Numbered from the stretch's first letter, positions 44,161 to 53,978 are shown. The stretch is DNA of 64,000 nucleotides from Porticoccus sp965660005 (GCF_965660005.1 NZ_CBFHYF010000002.1:52546-116545); one strand, 5' to 3'. The notes: generated from the letters alone by a model not told the origin. Translations and numbers: made by a program.

Positions 44161-45468
44161 TTATAAGAGATTCTTGCAGAATATCCGCGAGTTGCGCTGG
44201 AAGTTGTACAGGGATTTGCGCTCGGCCGGCAACTCATCCAGCGAGCTGTCGACAAAGCCTTTTTCCCTGAACCAGTCGCTGGCTCGGGTGGTAAGTACAA
44301 ACAGCTGCCTGATACCCTGCTGTGCCGCCTGGGTTTCCAGTTGTGCCAGCAGACGACTGGCAAACCCGCGATTGAGAAAGTCGGGGTGTGTGACCACGCA
44401 GGCCAGTTCTGCCGATACCCCATCCATGAAGGGGTAGAGTGCAGCGCAACCCACCAGCATCCCCTCGGCATGGAGCATGACTGTAAAGCGGGATATCTCT
44501 GTTTCGAGTAGCTCCCTGGAGCGTTTTACCAGAATACCCTTCTGTTCCAGTGGTTCGATAAGCTCCAGCAATCCGCCCACGTCATCAATCGTTGCCTGGC
44601 GAATCACCTCCCGGCCATTTTTCAGCACCAGTGTGCCGCTACCCTCCAGGGTAAACAGCTCTCTGAGCAGGGCCCCGTTGTCTTCAAAGCTGATGATGTG
44701 TCCCCTCAGCACTCCGTTCTCGCAGACCTGGTAACAGGCCATCAGGGCGTGTTGCAGTGGTATATCGTCTTTCAGCACATTGAGGCATTGGGGCACCTCG
44801 TTCAGTGACAGCATCTTCATCAGGTCACCCTGCTGGGTTTTTACGCCGCCCCCCGTGCAGAAAATGATCAGTTTTTCCGCCCCCATGCTGACGGCAGTCT
44901 GGGTCGCGATATCTTCGTAATTGAGATTGTAGGCTTCACCGGTGGGTGAATAACCAATCGGTGACAGCAGCACGATCGCCCCATCCTCCAGTTGCCTCTG
45001 AATGGCTTTGTGGTCGATTCGTCTGACCTCGCCGGTGTGATGGAAATCGATGCCATCGCGAACACCCAGCGGCTTGGCAGTGATCAGATTGCCGCCCAGA
45101 ACCCGGATTCGGGCGCCGTGCATGGGCGAGTTGGTGGCACCGGTAGAGAGTTTAGCCTCGATGGAAATGCGAGCACTGCCCACGGCATCCTTGACGCAGA
45201 CCATGGTGGCTGAATCAGTAATCCGTGTGTATTGGTCAAACTGTGGGGTGATAGCGCAGCCCGTCAACCGTTCTTCAATCTGTGGCCTGGCGCCATGCAC
45301 CAGCACCAGCTTGATACCCAGACTGTGCAGCAATGCGATGTCGTGGACGATATTGATGAAATTGGCATGGGCAATGGCCTCGCCGCCCAGGGCAAGGACA
45401 AAGGTTTTCCCCCGGTGTGTGTTGATGTACGGGGAGGTATCACGAAGGAATTTTACGTAGTCGGACAC
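44161..45468 (-). CDS. argA: N-acetylglutamate synthase
   Basis: 435 aa from GTG 45468. That start aligns with the Pseudomonas ArgA N-terminus as I recall it (MPDYVNWLRHASPYIN against VSDYVKFLRDTSPYIN); no in-frame ATG lies between argE and this point. An amino-acid-kinase-like domain (FVLALGGEAIAHANF, LVLVHGARPQIEERL, LLSPIGYSPTGEAYNLN) is followed by a GNAT acetyltransferase domain (CVVTHPDFLNRGFASRLL). It acetylates glutamate to start arginine synthesis and is normally inhibited by arginine. It lies downstream of argE in the same direction. Confidence 0.96.
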   Translation of the reverse strand: MSDYVKFLRDTSPYINTHRGKTFVLALGGEAIAHANFINIVHDIALLHSLGIKLVLVHGARPQIEERLTGCAITPQFDQYTRITDSATMVCVKDAVGSARISIEAKLSTGATNSPMHGARIRVLGGNLITAKPLGVRDGIDFHHTGEVRRIDHKAIQRQLEDGAIVLLSPIGYSPTGEAYNLNYEDIATQTAVSMGAEKLIIFCTGGGVKTQQGDLMKMLSLNEVPQCLNVLKDDIPLQHALMACYQVCENGVLRGHIISFEDNGALLRELFTLEGSGTLVLKNGREVIRQATIDDVGGLLELIEPLEQKGILVKRSRELLETEISRFTVMLHAEGMLVGCAALYPFMDGVSAELACVVTHPDFLNRGFASRLLAQLETQAAQQGIRQLFVLTTRASDWFREKGFVDSSLDELPAERKSLYNFQRNSRIFCKNLL

Positions 45469-45499
45469 AGCGTCAGCCTGAGAGGTTGTCTGGTCGTCA

Positions 45500-46627
45500 T
45501 TATAAGCAGCAGCGACCGATGAGTTGTACCAGAAAATCAACCGTGGGTTGAATGCGCTCGGTGGCCAGATATTCATCGGGTTGATGCGCCTGCTCGACAC
45601 TGCCCGGCCCAAGGACCACCACATCCATTCCCAGGCCTTTCAGATAGGGGGCTTCGGTTGCAAACGATACTGCTTCGCTGGTGTGGTTGGTCAGGGATTC
45701 ACAGATTTTTACCAGGGCGGAGTCTGCACCAGACTCAAAGGCGGGGACACTGTAATGTTGCAATGAAATAGCGACCCCGTCCCGTTCCCGAAGCGGCAGG
45801 ATGCGATCACCAATCTGTTGCTGTAGCGTCACCATATCCATGCCCGGCAATGGTCGGATTTCAAATCCCAGTTCACATTGACCGCAGATACGGTTGGGGT
45901 TGTTGCCGCCGTGAATGCATCCCAGATTCATGGTCGGGTAGCTGACGCTGAACATCGGGTTGTGGTATTTCTCGCGCAACTCGTTCCGCAGTGACAGCAA
46001 CTCTCCCATCGCGCTATACATGGTCTCCATGGCATTGCGGCCCAAGGCGGGGTCACTTGAATGACCGGAGCGACCCTCTATGATCAGCTTTTCCACCATG
46101 ATGCCTTTGTGCATATTGATGGGTTTCATGCCGGTGGGTTCGCCAATCAGGGCATAGCGGGCTTTGGGTCTGCCCGCTGCGGCGAGAGCCAGAGCCCCGG
46201 ACATGGAGGACTCTTCATCAGCGGTTGCCAGTACAATCAGTGGTTGCTGAAGGGTTTGAGTGGAAAATTGTCTCGCAGCTTCAATGACCAGCGGAAAAAA
46301 TCCCTTCATGTCACAGGTACCGAGGCCGTAAAGACGGCGGTCTTTCTCAAGCAATTTGAAGGGGTTGTGTGTCCAGCGTGCTTCATCGCAGGGCACCGTA
46401 TCGGTATGGCCCGCCAGTACCAGTCCGCCGGGACCACTTCCCAGCGTGGCGATCAAATTCGCCTTTCGTGAATCCTGCAGAGGCATGATGTCCACGGCAA
46501 AGCCAAGATCTCCCAGCCAGCCCCCCAGCAAATCAATAACCGCACGGTTACCCTGGTCGAGCGCAGGGTTGACGCTGCTGATCGAATTGGTGGCAATCAG
46601 CTGTTGCAGCATGGGGAGAATTTGCAT
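45500..46627 (-). CDS. argE: Acetylornithine deacetylase
   Basis: 375 aa from ATG 46627 (MQILPMLQQLIATNSISSV); the frame is open to 46711. M20 metallopeptidase: metal ligands in LAGHTDTVPCDEARW, GTCDMKGFF, ATADEESSMSGAL and IGEPTGMKPINMHKG. It releases ornithine from N-acetylornithine. Having argE beside argA implies a linear rather than cyclic acetyl pathway, although ArgJ could be elsewhere. The stop TAA overlaps an ATG (TAATG) that opens a 15-codon frame running over the argA start. Confidence 0.95.
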   Translation of the reverse strand: MQILPMLQQLIATNSISSVNPALDQGNRAVIDLLGGWLGDLGFAVDIMPLQDSRKANLIATLGSGPGGLVLAGHTDTVPCDEARWTHNPFKLLEKDRRLYGLGTCDMKGFFPLVIEAARQFSTQTLQQPLIVLATADEESSMSGALALAAAGRPKARYALIGEPTGMKPINMHKGIMVEKLIIEGRSGHSSDPALGRNAMETMYSAMGELLSLRNELREKYHNPMFSVSYPTMNLGCIHGGNNPNRICGQCELGFEIRPLPGMDMVTLQQQIGDRILPLRERDGVAISLQHYSVPAFESGADSALVKICESLTNHTSEAVSFATEAPYLKGLGMDVVVLGPGSVEQAHQPDEYLATERIQPTVDFLVQLIGRCCL

Positions 46628-46711
46628 GGCATTCAGTGTACGGTCGGTAGATAAAAAAGCAATCGCCACCGCCAAGCGTAGGGTCAGGGGTACAGTAGAG
46701 GTGCCGGTCAC

Positions 46712-46948
46712 CTATTTGCTTGAAAACGCTTTCAGTAAATATTGATTGGACAGTGCATCAATGGCGGAGTGACCGCTCTTTATATCCTCAATATAGGCAT
46801 GAGCCGCCTTTTTTGCGGCCTCCTTGCTGGGGAAAGGGCCCAGCATGCTGTGTGTTTCGCGCACGGTAAAATACCAGGACCCGTTCATGCATTCGATACG
46901 TTCCGAGCGGAAGTGCGTGGCGCCCTCCTCGCCTCGCCTGATGGCCAT
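46712..46948 (-). CDS. Small conserved protein (DUF6316-like)
   Basis: 78 aa from ATG 46948 (MAIRRGEEGATHFRSERIE); upstream residues of the open frame are not protein-like. The pattern RxGEEG...FRSxR...GxWYFTVRE...LGPF, then an Ala/Lys-rich helix, resembles the small DUF6316 proteins found in pseudomonads. No signal peptide or helix-turn-helix. The fold could be a small beta-sheet plus helix. It precedes argE by 84 bp in the same direction. Function unknown; the family name is from memory. Confidence 0.65.
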   Translation of the reverse strand: MAIRRGEEGATHFRSERIECMNGSWYFTVRETHSMLGPFPSKEAAKKAAHAYIEDIKSGHSAIDALSNQYLLKAFSSK

Positions 46949-47151
46949 GACAACACCCTCGTCTGTTGAAAATATAGGGAATGATCCATTAGGAGTATTA
47001 GCTGGATTTTGCCGAAAAGCTCGCCACCTGGAATAAATAATTTTCTTTTGAGGACTTCTCGTACGATGTGATCCAGTCAGGAACATGTCGGCTATGCGCG
47101 AGGTGATCATTGTCGCTATCATCCTCAGCCGTCATACTCTGTCCTGTGAAT

Positions 47152-47169
47152 CGGGTAAATCGGGTAAAT
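47152..47169 (+). repeat. 9-bp tandem duplication before the ATPase start
   Basis: CGGGTAAAT occurs twice head to tail, ending 3 bp before the ATG at 47173. GGG of the second copy is in ribosome-site distance, so the duplication may have copied the site. Confidence 0.7.
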
Positions 47170-47172
47170 GTT

Positions 47173-48957
47173 ATGGTGGCAGCCGCAGAGGTGCCGGAGC
47201 GTCAACTGGATTTGGGCAATGTGCTCAACGACCTGGTAGCCGATGGGCTGTTATCACGCAGTGATGCCAATATGCTGGCCGGGGCACAGCGCAGCCGCGA
47301 GCAGGCACTACTGCACCCGCTGGCTTATATTGCGGGACAGGGTCCGGATAATCTCTCGGAACCGGGCAAGCAGCTCAATATTGATACCCTGACGCGTTGG
47401 CTGGCAGAGAAAGCCGGCCTTGAAGTGGCACATATTGACCCATTGCAGATTGATGTCCCCAGGGTTACCGATGTCATGTCTTTTCAGTTTGCCCGCCGCC
47501 ACAGTATTCTGTGTATCGGCGCCAGCGATACGCAACTGTTGATCGCCACCACTCAACCGTTTATGAGCGAATGGGTGGCAAACCTGGAACAGACCAGCCG
47601 AAAAAACATCAGACGGGTGGTGGTCAACCCGGTCGATCTGGCCAAGTACGCCGTGGAATTCTACTCGCTGGCCAAGTCGGTGTTTGGTGCCAAGGGTATT
47701 GCGGGTTCCAGCCGACCGGGTGCGGGGGTCACGAATTTTGAACAGTTATTGCAGATCGGCTCTCTCAAGGATCCCGATGCCCAGGATCAGCACATCATCA
47801 ATATTGTGGACTGGCTGTTGCAGTATGCTTTCGACCAGCGTGCCAGTGACATTCATCTGGAGCCGCGGCGGGACAAGGGCCGGATTCGTTTTCGCATCGA
47901 TGGTGTGTTGCATCAGGTCTATGATCTGCCGGATCAGGTGATGACCGCAGTTACCAGTCGGCTGAAAATTCTCGGCCGCATGAACGTCGCGGAAAAACGT
48001 CGCCCCCAGGATGGCCGGGTCAAGACCGTCACGCCGGCGGGTGGCGAAGTGGAGCTGCGTTTATCTACCCTGCCGACTGCCTTTGGTGAAAAACTGGTGA
48101 TGCGGATTTTTGATCCCGATGTGCTGCTGCGCGGTTTTGCCGATTTGGGGCTCAGTGGTGATGATCTGAAGCGCTGGGAGGCAATGACCGGTCGGCCCCA
48201 TGGCATCGTATTGGTGACCGGTCCCACCGGCTCGGGTAAAACCACCACCCTTTACTCCACTCTAAAGCGGCTTGCCACTGAAGATGTGAATGTCAGCACC
48301 ATCGAGGACCCCATCGAGATGGTCGAGGACAGTTTTAACCAGAGTCAGGTGCAGCACAAAATCGATTTTGATTTCGCCGCGGGTATCCGAACCCTGATGC
48401 GGCAGGATCCGGATATCATTATGGTGGGTGAGATTCGCGATCTGGAGACGGCGCAGATGGCAATTCAGGCTGCCCTCACTGGACACCTGGTGCTGTCAAC
48501 GTTGCACACCAATGATGCACCGTCAGCGATTACCCGGCTGCTGGATCTGGGTATCCCCGCACACCTGATCAAGGTGACGGTCAACGGTGTCATGGCCCAG
48601 CGTCTGGTGCGAACGCTCTGTCCACATTGCAAGGAGGCGGTAACTGTTGGTCCAGCAGATTGGGAGTCGCTGGTACGTCCCTGGAAAGTCAAGCCTCCGG
48701 CGACCATCTACCGTCCTGCAGGTTGTCTGGAGTGCCGAAATACCGGCTATCTCGGGCGACAGGGGGTTTACGAAATTCTGCCGTTGACGGAAACCATCAA
48801 ACCGCTGATCACTCTGGATACGAATATTTCCGCGCTGCGCCTACAGGCCATGAAAGAGGGTATGAGAACCTTGCGTCTCAGTGGTGCCCAGAAGGTTGGT
48901 GCCGGGTCTACTTCGGTGGAAGAGGTGATGCGAGTGGCCCCTGAATCGGGCGGATAG
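47173..48957 (+). CDS. GspE/PilB-type secretion or pilus assembly ATPase
   Basis: 594 aa from ATG 47173 (MVAAAEVPERQLDLG). An N1/MshEN-like domain (about residues 25-180) precedes the motor. Seen: Walker A GPTGSGKTTTLYSTL, the Asp box STIEDPIEMVED, Walker B RQDPDIIMVGEIRDLETA, the His box ALTGHLVLSTLHTND, and the zinc tetracysteine CPHC and CLEC. Encoded alone, without pilins, GspF or secretin nearby, which is unusual; Pseudomonas has a similar orphan near argA. It may serve type IV pili or type II secretion elsewhere. Confidence 0.92.
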   Translation: MVAAAEVPERQLDLGNVLNDLVADGLLSRSDANMLAGAQRSREQALLHPLAYIAGQGPDNLSEPGKQLNIDTLTRWLAEKAGLEVAHIDPLQIDVPRVTDVMSFQFARRHSILCIGASDTQLLIATTQPFMSEWVANLEQTSRKNIRRVVVNPVDLAKYAVEFYSLAKSVFGAKGIAGSSRPGAGVTNFEQLLQIGSLKDPDAQDQHIINIVDWLLQYAFDQRASDIHLEPRRDKGRIRFRIDGVLHQVYDLPDQVMTAVTSRLKILGRMNVAEKRRPQDGRVKTVTPAGGEVELRLSTLPTAFGEKLVMRIFDPDVLLRGFADLGLSGDDLKRWEAMTGRPHGIVLVTGPTGSGKTTTLYSTLKRLATEDVNVSTIEDPIEMVEDSFNQSQVQHKIDFDFAAGIRTLMRQDPDIIMVGEIRDLETAQMAIQAALTGHLVLSTLHTNDAPSAITRLLDLGIPAHLIKVTVNGVMAQRLVRTLCPHCKEAVTVGPADWESLVRPWKVKPPATIYRPAGCLECRNTGYLGRQGVYEILPLTETIKPLITLDTNISALRLQAMKEGMRTLRLSGAQKVGAGSTSVEEVMRVAPESGG

Positions 48958-49029
48958 AGCCCACCTGGTCACTGCCGTGCCCGTATCCATAGCAATCCTG
49001 TTTTCCTGTCAAACCGAGAACGCTACCCT

Positions 49030-51936
49030 ATGTCGATGAGCGCCAAAGAATTACCGCCAGTTCTGCAGGAGCAATGGGTGCTGCGCAGGCATTACTTTGC
49101 CGGGCGTGCTACCGCCGAGCAGGAAAGCTGGCTGGTCTCAGTGCTTGAAGGCGGGACACTGGCGCGACAGTTGCCGCTGGTTTGGTCCTGCAGTGAATAT
49201 GTTGCCGCCGCCTGTGCGGGGCAGCCGGCGATATTTCAGGAGTTGGTGGAGTCCGGCGATCTTGAAGCCAGCTATTCCGATACAGCACTGACAGAGCACC
49301 TCGCCACAAGGCTTACTGCTGTTGCCAGTGACGATGAACTTCTCAGAGTATTGCGCCAGTTCCGAACGCGTGAAATGGTCCGTATTATCTGGCGGGATCT
49401 CACCCGGTCAGCGGAATTGGAGGAAACCACAGCCGACATGTCCCGGCTGGCCGAGGTGTGCCTGCAGGGTGCTCTGGATTTCCTGTATCCACGGGCCTGC
49501 GATGAATGGGGTACCCCGCTTGATACCGATGGTGAGCCCCAGCAGATGGTGATTCTGGGAATGGGGAAACTGGGTGCCCGCGAGCTGAACGTGTCTTCCG
49601 ACATCGACCTGATCTTTGCCTACCCCGAAGCCGGCGAGACTCGCGGTGGTCGCCGTAGTCTGAGCAATCAGGAGTTCTTTATTCGCCTCGGCCAGCGGTT
49701 GATCAAGGCGCTTGATACCCCCACCGCCGACGGCTTTGTATTCCGCGTGGATATGCGTCTGCGGCCTTACGGCCAGAGTGGCGCACTGGTGCTCAATTTC
49801 GATGCCATGGAAGAGTACTACCAGACCCAGGGTCGCGACTGGGAGCGCTACGCTATGATCAAGGCGCGGGTGGTCGCTGGTGATCGGGCGGCGGGCAGTC
49901 GGCTGATGGCGATGTTGCGACCTTTTACCTATCGCAAGTACCTCGACTTCAGTGCCTTTGAATCCCTGCGGGGGATGAAGGCGATGATCAACAGAGAGGT
50001 GCAACGAAAGGGTCTGGTGAGTGATGTCAAGCGAGGTGCTGGCGGTATACGTGAGGTTGAATTTGTCGCCCAGGCCTTCCAGATTATTCGTGGGGGCCGC
50101 GACCGGCGGTTCCAGACACCACCGCTGAAAGAGGTGCTGGAGCTGTTGGGGCAGGAGGGATTGCTGCCGCTCGAAGACACCGAAAGACTCTACCGGGGTT
50201 ACCGGTTTCTGCGCAATGTGGAGCATGTGCTGCAGGGGTGGCAGGACAAGCAGACCCAGTTATTACCGGCTGATGAGTTAGGTCAGTGCCGGGTCGCATA
50301 CCTGATGGGTTGCTCAAGCTGGGATCAGTTTCTGGTACAGCTAAACGAATTTCGCCAGTTTGTTCACCAGTTATTCGAAGATGTGGTTGCCGAACAACAT
50401 CGGGGTGATGATGGTGATGACGCACCTGAGGAGCACCCGTTGGCGGAGCAGGTTTGGCGGGCTGTCGATGGCGATGAGTTAATGCCCGATGAGCTCGGGA
50501 TCATAGGCTACGATCTGCCGGAAAAGGCGGCGGAGACGATCAACACGCTGCGCGGTAGCCGGTCGGTGCAGTCCATGGTCAATGACACCCGCGGCCGACT
50601 GGATAAGTTGATGCCCCAGCTGATCAGCATTTGCGGGCAGCGGGACAATGCCACTGAAACCCTTGGACGGGTACTCAAGCTGGTGGAGGCCGTCGCCCGT
50701 CGCAGCGCCTATCTGTTGCTATTGAAGGAAAATCCGGCGGCGCTGCAGAGCACCGTCAAACTCTTTTCCGGCAGTTCCTGGGTGGCAGATCAGCTGGTTC
50801 GCTATCCGGCACTTCTCGATGAGTTGCTGGACAGCCGAACGCTGTTTTCGCTGCCGGAAAAATCAACCCTTGAGGACGAGTTGCACCAGCAATTGCTCCG
50901 GGTGCCCACCGATGATCTGGAATCCCAGATGGAAGTGCTGCGCTATTTTCAGCAGTCACACAGCCTGCGGGTGGCGGCCTGTGAGCTGGAAGAAATATTG
51001 CCCTTGATGAAGGTGAGTGATTATCTGACCTGGCTGGCGGAGGCAATCCTGAGCCATGTGCTGCAATTAGCCTGGAACCAGCTGGTGGAACGGCATGGCT
51101 ACCCGAAAACAGCAGAGGGTGAAACGGCAGGATTTTTGATTGTCGGTTACGGTAAGCTCGGCGGCATTGAACTGGGGCACGGCTCTGATCTCGACCTGGT
51201 CTTCCTTCACGACGCCGACGCGGCCGCTTCTACCGACGGCGTACACCCGTTGGACAGTGCGACATTTTTTGCCAGGTTGGGGCAGCGCATTGTGCATATT
51301 CTCACCGCCAAAACGTCCTCCGGCGACCTCTATGAAGTGGATATGCGATTGAGGCCCTCCGGTAGCTCCGGAATGCTGGTTTCCTCCCTGACAGCCTTTG
51401 AAAAGTACCAGTTGGGAGAAGCCTGGACCTGGGAGCACCAAGCGCTGGTGCGCGCTAGGCCGGTAGCCGGACCCGAAAAGCTGGTCCTGGCCTTTGCCGA
51501 AATCCGTCGGCGAGTGCTGGTGCTGCCACGGCCAAGAGAAAAGCTGATAGCTGATGTGCTCGAGATGCGCGGTAAGATGAAAAAACACCTCGCCAGTGGC
51601 AAAGCAGATCAGGGGCAGTTATTCCGTCTGAAGCAGGATCCGGGAGGTATCGTCGACATAGAATTTATGGTTCAATTTGCGGTCTTGGCCTGGTCCTACG
51701 ATATTCCGGGTTTGACTCGCTGGAGCGATAACATCCGTATCCTCGAATGCCTCGAAGAAAGTGATGTTCTGTCAGTTGAGGATGTGGAGATTCTGACCAG
51801 CGCCTATAAAAATTACCGATCTGTAGGACATCGACTTCAGCTGCAACAGGCAGAACTTGTGGTCAATGCGGCAGACTTCACGGTGCAGCGGCAGCAGGTG
51901 TCGGCAGTCTGGCATCGATTGTTCGGAGAAGAGTAA
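49030..51936 (+). CDS. glnE: Bifunctional glutamine synthetase adenylyltransferase/deadenylase
   Basis: 968 aa (E. coli 946). Two nucleotidyltransferase domains flank a regulatory linker. The N-terminal deadenylase has GMGKLGARELNVSSDIDLIFAYP (GS-x-SD-type Asp pair); the C-terminal adenylylase has GYGKLGGIELGHGSDLDLVF and DMRLRPSGSSGMLV. It adds or removes AMP on glutamine synthetase in response to PII and glutamine. ilvE follows after 51 bp, as in Pseudomonas. Confidence 0.98.
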   Translation: MSMSAKELPPVLQEQWVLRRHYFAGRATAEQESWLVSVLEGGTLARQLPLVWSCSEYVAAACAGQPAIFQELVESGDLEASYSDTALTEHLATRLTAVASDDELLRVLRQFRTREMVRIIWRDLTRSAELEETTADMSRLAEVCLQGALDFLYPRACDEWGTPLDTDGEPQQMVILGMGKLGARELNVSSDIDLIFAYPEAGETRGGRRSLSNQEFFIRLGQRLIKALDTPTADGFVFRVDMRLRPYGQSGALVLNFDAMEEYYQTQGRDWERYAMIKARVVAGDRAAGSRLMAMLRPFTYRKYLDFSAFESLRGMKAMINREVQRKGLVSDVKRGAGGIREVEFVAQAFQIIRGGRDRRFQTPPLKEVLELLGQEGLLPLEDTERLYRGYRFLRNVEHVLQGWQDKQTQLLPADELGQCRVAYLMGCSSWDQFLVQLNEFRQFVHQLFEDVVAEQHRGDDGDDAPEEHPLAEQVWRAVDGDELMPDELGIIGYDLPEKAAETINTLRGSRSVQSMVNDTRGRLDKLMPQLISICGQRDNATETLGRVLKLVEAVARRSAYLLLLKENPAALQSTVKLFSGSSWVADQLVRYPALLDELLDSRTLFSLPEKSTLEDELHQQLLRVPTDDLESQMEVLRYFQQSHSLRVAACELEEILPLMKVSDYLTWLAEAILSHVLQLAWNQLVERHGYPKTAEGETAGFLIVGYGKLGGIELGHGSDLDLVFLHDADAAASTDGVHPLDSATFFARLGQRIVHILTAKTSSGDLYEVDMRLRPSGSSGMLVSSLTAFEKYQLGEAWTWEHQALVRARPVAGPEKLVLAFAEIRRRVLVLPRPREKLIADVLEMRGKMKKHLASGKADQGQLFRLKQDPGGIVDIEFMVQFAVLAWSYDIPGLTRWSDNIRILECLEESDVLSVEDVEILTSAYKNYRSVGHRLQLQQAELVVNAADFTVQRQQVSAVWHRLFGEE

Positions 51937-51987
51937 ACCTCTGGCCGGTGGTTCTTTCGGTCAGTCTGAATTTTTAGGAGACACCCC

Positions 51988-52917
51988 ATGTCATTTGCAG
52001 ATCGCGATGGCTATATCTGGTTTGACGGAGAGATGGTTCCCTGGCGTGAAGCCAAGGTCCACGTGCTGACCCATACATTGCATTACGGCATGGGCGTCTT
52101 TGAGGGTGTGCGCGCCTATCAGACCCCGGATCGCGGGGCAGCCATTTTCAGGCTCAGGGATCATACCGATCGCCTGTTCAATTCAGCCAAGATCATGGGC
52201 ATGAAGATGCCCTTCAGCAAGGATCAATTGAATGCGGCGCAGAAGCAGGTGGTACTGGAGAACGATCTGCACGAAGCCTACCTGAGACCCATGGCCTTCC
52301 TTGGCTCCGAAGGTATGGGCTTGCGGGCCGATTCCCTGCAGACCCACGTGATTGTCGCCGCCTGGACCTGGCCCTCCTACATGAGCCCGGAATCCCTGGA
52401 AAAGGGTATCCGCATTCGCACCTCGTCCTTCACCCGTCATCATGTCAATATTGCCATGACTAAGGCCAAGGCCAATGGCAATTACATCAACTCCATGCTG
52501 GCGCTGCGGGAAGCGCTGGACTGTGGTTGTGAAGAGGCCCTGTTGCTGGATCCGGAGGGGTATGTCGCCGAGGGCAGTGGTGAGAATGTATTCATTGTTC
52601 GCGACAATGTGCTCTATACACCGGAGCTGACCTCCTGCCTCGACGGGATCACCCGAAAAACCGTCATTCAGCTGGCCGAGGAATCTGGTTACCGGGTGGT
52701 GGAAAAGCGTATTACCCGCGATGAGGTCTACATTGCTGACGAGGCCTTTTTTACGGGTACTGCCGCTGAAGTGCTGCCGATCCGCGAGCTGGATAGTCGC
52801 ACCATTGGCGAAGGTGTGCGGGGCCCGATCACCGGACAGTTGCAGTCACAGTACTTCGATCTGGTGCGCGGTCTTCGCGGTGAGCATCAGGAGTGGCTTG
52901 CGCCGGTGGGGCAGTAA
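51988..52917 (+). CDS. ilvE: Branched-chain amino acid aminotransferase
   Basis: 309 aa, class IV PLP enzyme. Seen: THTLHYGMGVFEGVRAYQT, the PLP Lys in TKAKANGNYINSMLALREA, EGSGENVFIVRDN, and FFTGTAAEVLPIRELD. It catalyses the last step of leucine, isoleucine and valine synthesis. A good ribosome site, TAGGAGA, precedes the ATG by about 7 nt. It joins glnE to the lipopolysaccharide core genes; waaF starts 24 bp later. Confidence 0.98.
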   Translation: MSFADRDGYIWFDGEMVPWREAKVHVLTHTLHYGMGVFEGVRAYQTPDRGAAIFRLRDHTDRLFNSAKIMGMKMPFSKDQLNAAQKQVVLENDLHEAYLRPMAFLGSEGMGLRADSLQTHVIVAAWTWPSYMSPESLEKGIRIRTSSFTRHHVNIAMTKAKANGNYINSMLALREALDCGCEEALLLDPEGYVAEGSGENVFIVRDNVLYTPELTSCLDGITRKTVIQLAEESGYRVVEKRITRDEVYIADEAFFTGTAAEVLPIRELDSRTIGEGVRGPITGQLQSQYFDLVRGLRGEHQEWLAPVGQ

Positions 52918-52940
52918 GCCCGGATTTGCCGGGACGTCAC

Positions 52941-53978
52941 ATGGTATCGGGTAAAAAAATTCTCATCATCGGACCCTCCTGGATAGGGGACATGGTGATG
53001 GCACAGTCGCTGTTTATTCTTCTCAAGCAGCAGGCTCCGGACGCCCGGATTCACGTGCTGGCGCCAGCCTGGAGTCGGCCGCTGCTGGCACGCATGCCCG
53101 AGGTCGAACGGGCGATTGATATGCCGGTTGGGCACGGCAGTCTGATGTGGTCGGTACGCCGTCGCATTGCCCGGGAATTGCGTGCTGAAGGCTATAGCCA
53201 GGCCATTGTTCTGCCCAATTCTCTTAAATCTGCCCTGATTCCCTGGCTGGCCCGCATTCCCCGCCGGACTGGCTGGAAGGGAGAAACGCGTTATCTGTTG
53301 TTGAATGATCTCCGCCATCTGGACAGGCAGCAGTACCCCCTGATGGTGCAGCGTTTTGATGCGCTGGCCCTGCCCCGGACTGCCACCCTGCCGGATAAGC
53401 TGCCGACCCCCAACCTGCATGCAAAGGCAGACCGGGTTCCGGCGCTGCGCCGGCAATTTGGTCTGGAGGCAAAGCAAAATATTCTGGCACTCTGTCCCGG
53501 CGCCGAATTCGGTCCCGCCAAGCGCTGGCCGGAACAGCACTACACGACGGTGGCTGCTCATCAGATTGCCAGGGGCTGGCAGGTCTGGTTATTGGGCTCG
53601 GCAAAGGATCGCCCGGTGGCGCAGGCCATTATCGATGGCTTGCCTGAGCACCAGCGCAGTCGCTGTCATAATCTGGCGGGCACAACCAGTCTGGATGAGG
53701 CAATCGACCTGATGTGGGTGACTGATGCCGTGGTGAGCAATGATTCCGGGTTGATGCACATCGCTGCTTCCCTGAATCGTCCGCTGGTAGTGGTTTATGG
53801 TTCCACGTCCCCTGCTTTTACGCCACCGCTCAATGAGCAGGTGGCCATTTTATCGATTCCTGTGGATTGCGGGCCGTGCTTCAAGCGTGAATGCCCGTTG
53901 GGGCATCTCAAGTGCCTCGTTGAGTTATATCCGGAACGGGTGACGGCGGCTCTCGATCGACTGGTGCCTGGGTCGTGA
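52941..53978 (+). CDS. waaF: ADP-heptose:LPS heptosyltransferase II
   Basis: 345 aa from ATG 52941. GT9 family: KKILIIGPSWIGDMVMAQSL at the N-terminus, LCPGAEFGPAKRWPEQHY, VSNDSGLMHIAASLNRPLVV and YGSTSPAFTPPL. It adds the second heptose of the inner core at the cytoplasmic face of the inner membrane. The stop overlaps the waaC start (GTGA). First of an apparent run of at least eight overlapping or abutting core genes. Confidence 0.97.
   Translation: MVSGKKILIIGPSWIGDMVMAQSLFILLKQQAPDARIHVLAPAWSRPLLARMPEVERAIDMPVGHGSLMWSVRRRIARELRAEGYSQAIVLPNSLKSALIPWLARIPRRTGWKGETRYLLLNDLRHLDRQQYPLMVQRFDALALPRTATLPDKLPTPNLHAKADRVPALRRQFGLEAKQNILALCPGAEFGPAKRWPEQHYTTVAAHQIARGWQVWLLGSAKDRPVAQAIIDGLPEHQRSRCHNLAGTTSLDEAIDLMWVTDAVVSNDSGLMHIAASLNRPLVVVYGSTSPAFTPPLNEQVAILSIPVDCGPCFKRECPLGHLKCLVELYPERVTAALDRLVPGS

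Noticed and set aside
45469..45624. Longer argA start upstream of GTG 45468
   Set aside because: The upstream codons lie inside argE and do not resemble ArgA; the GTG aligns with the known N-terminus.
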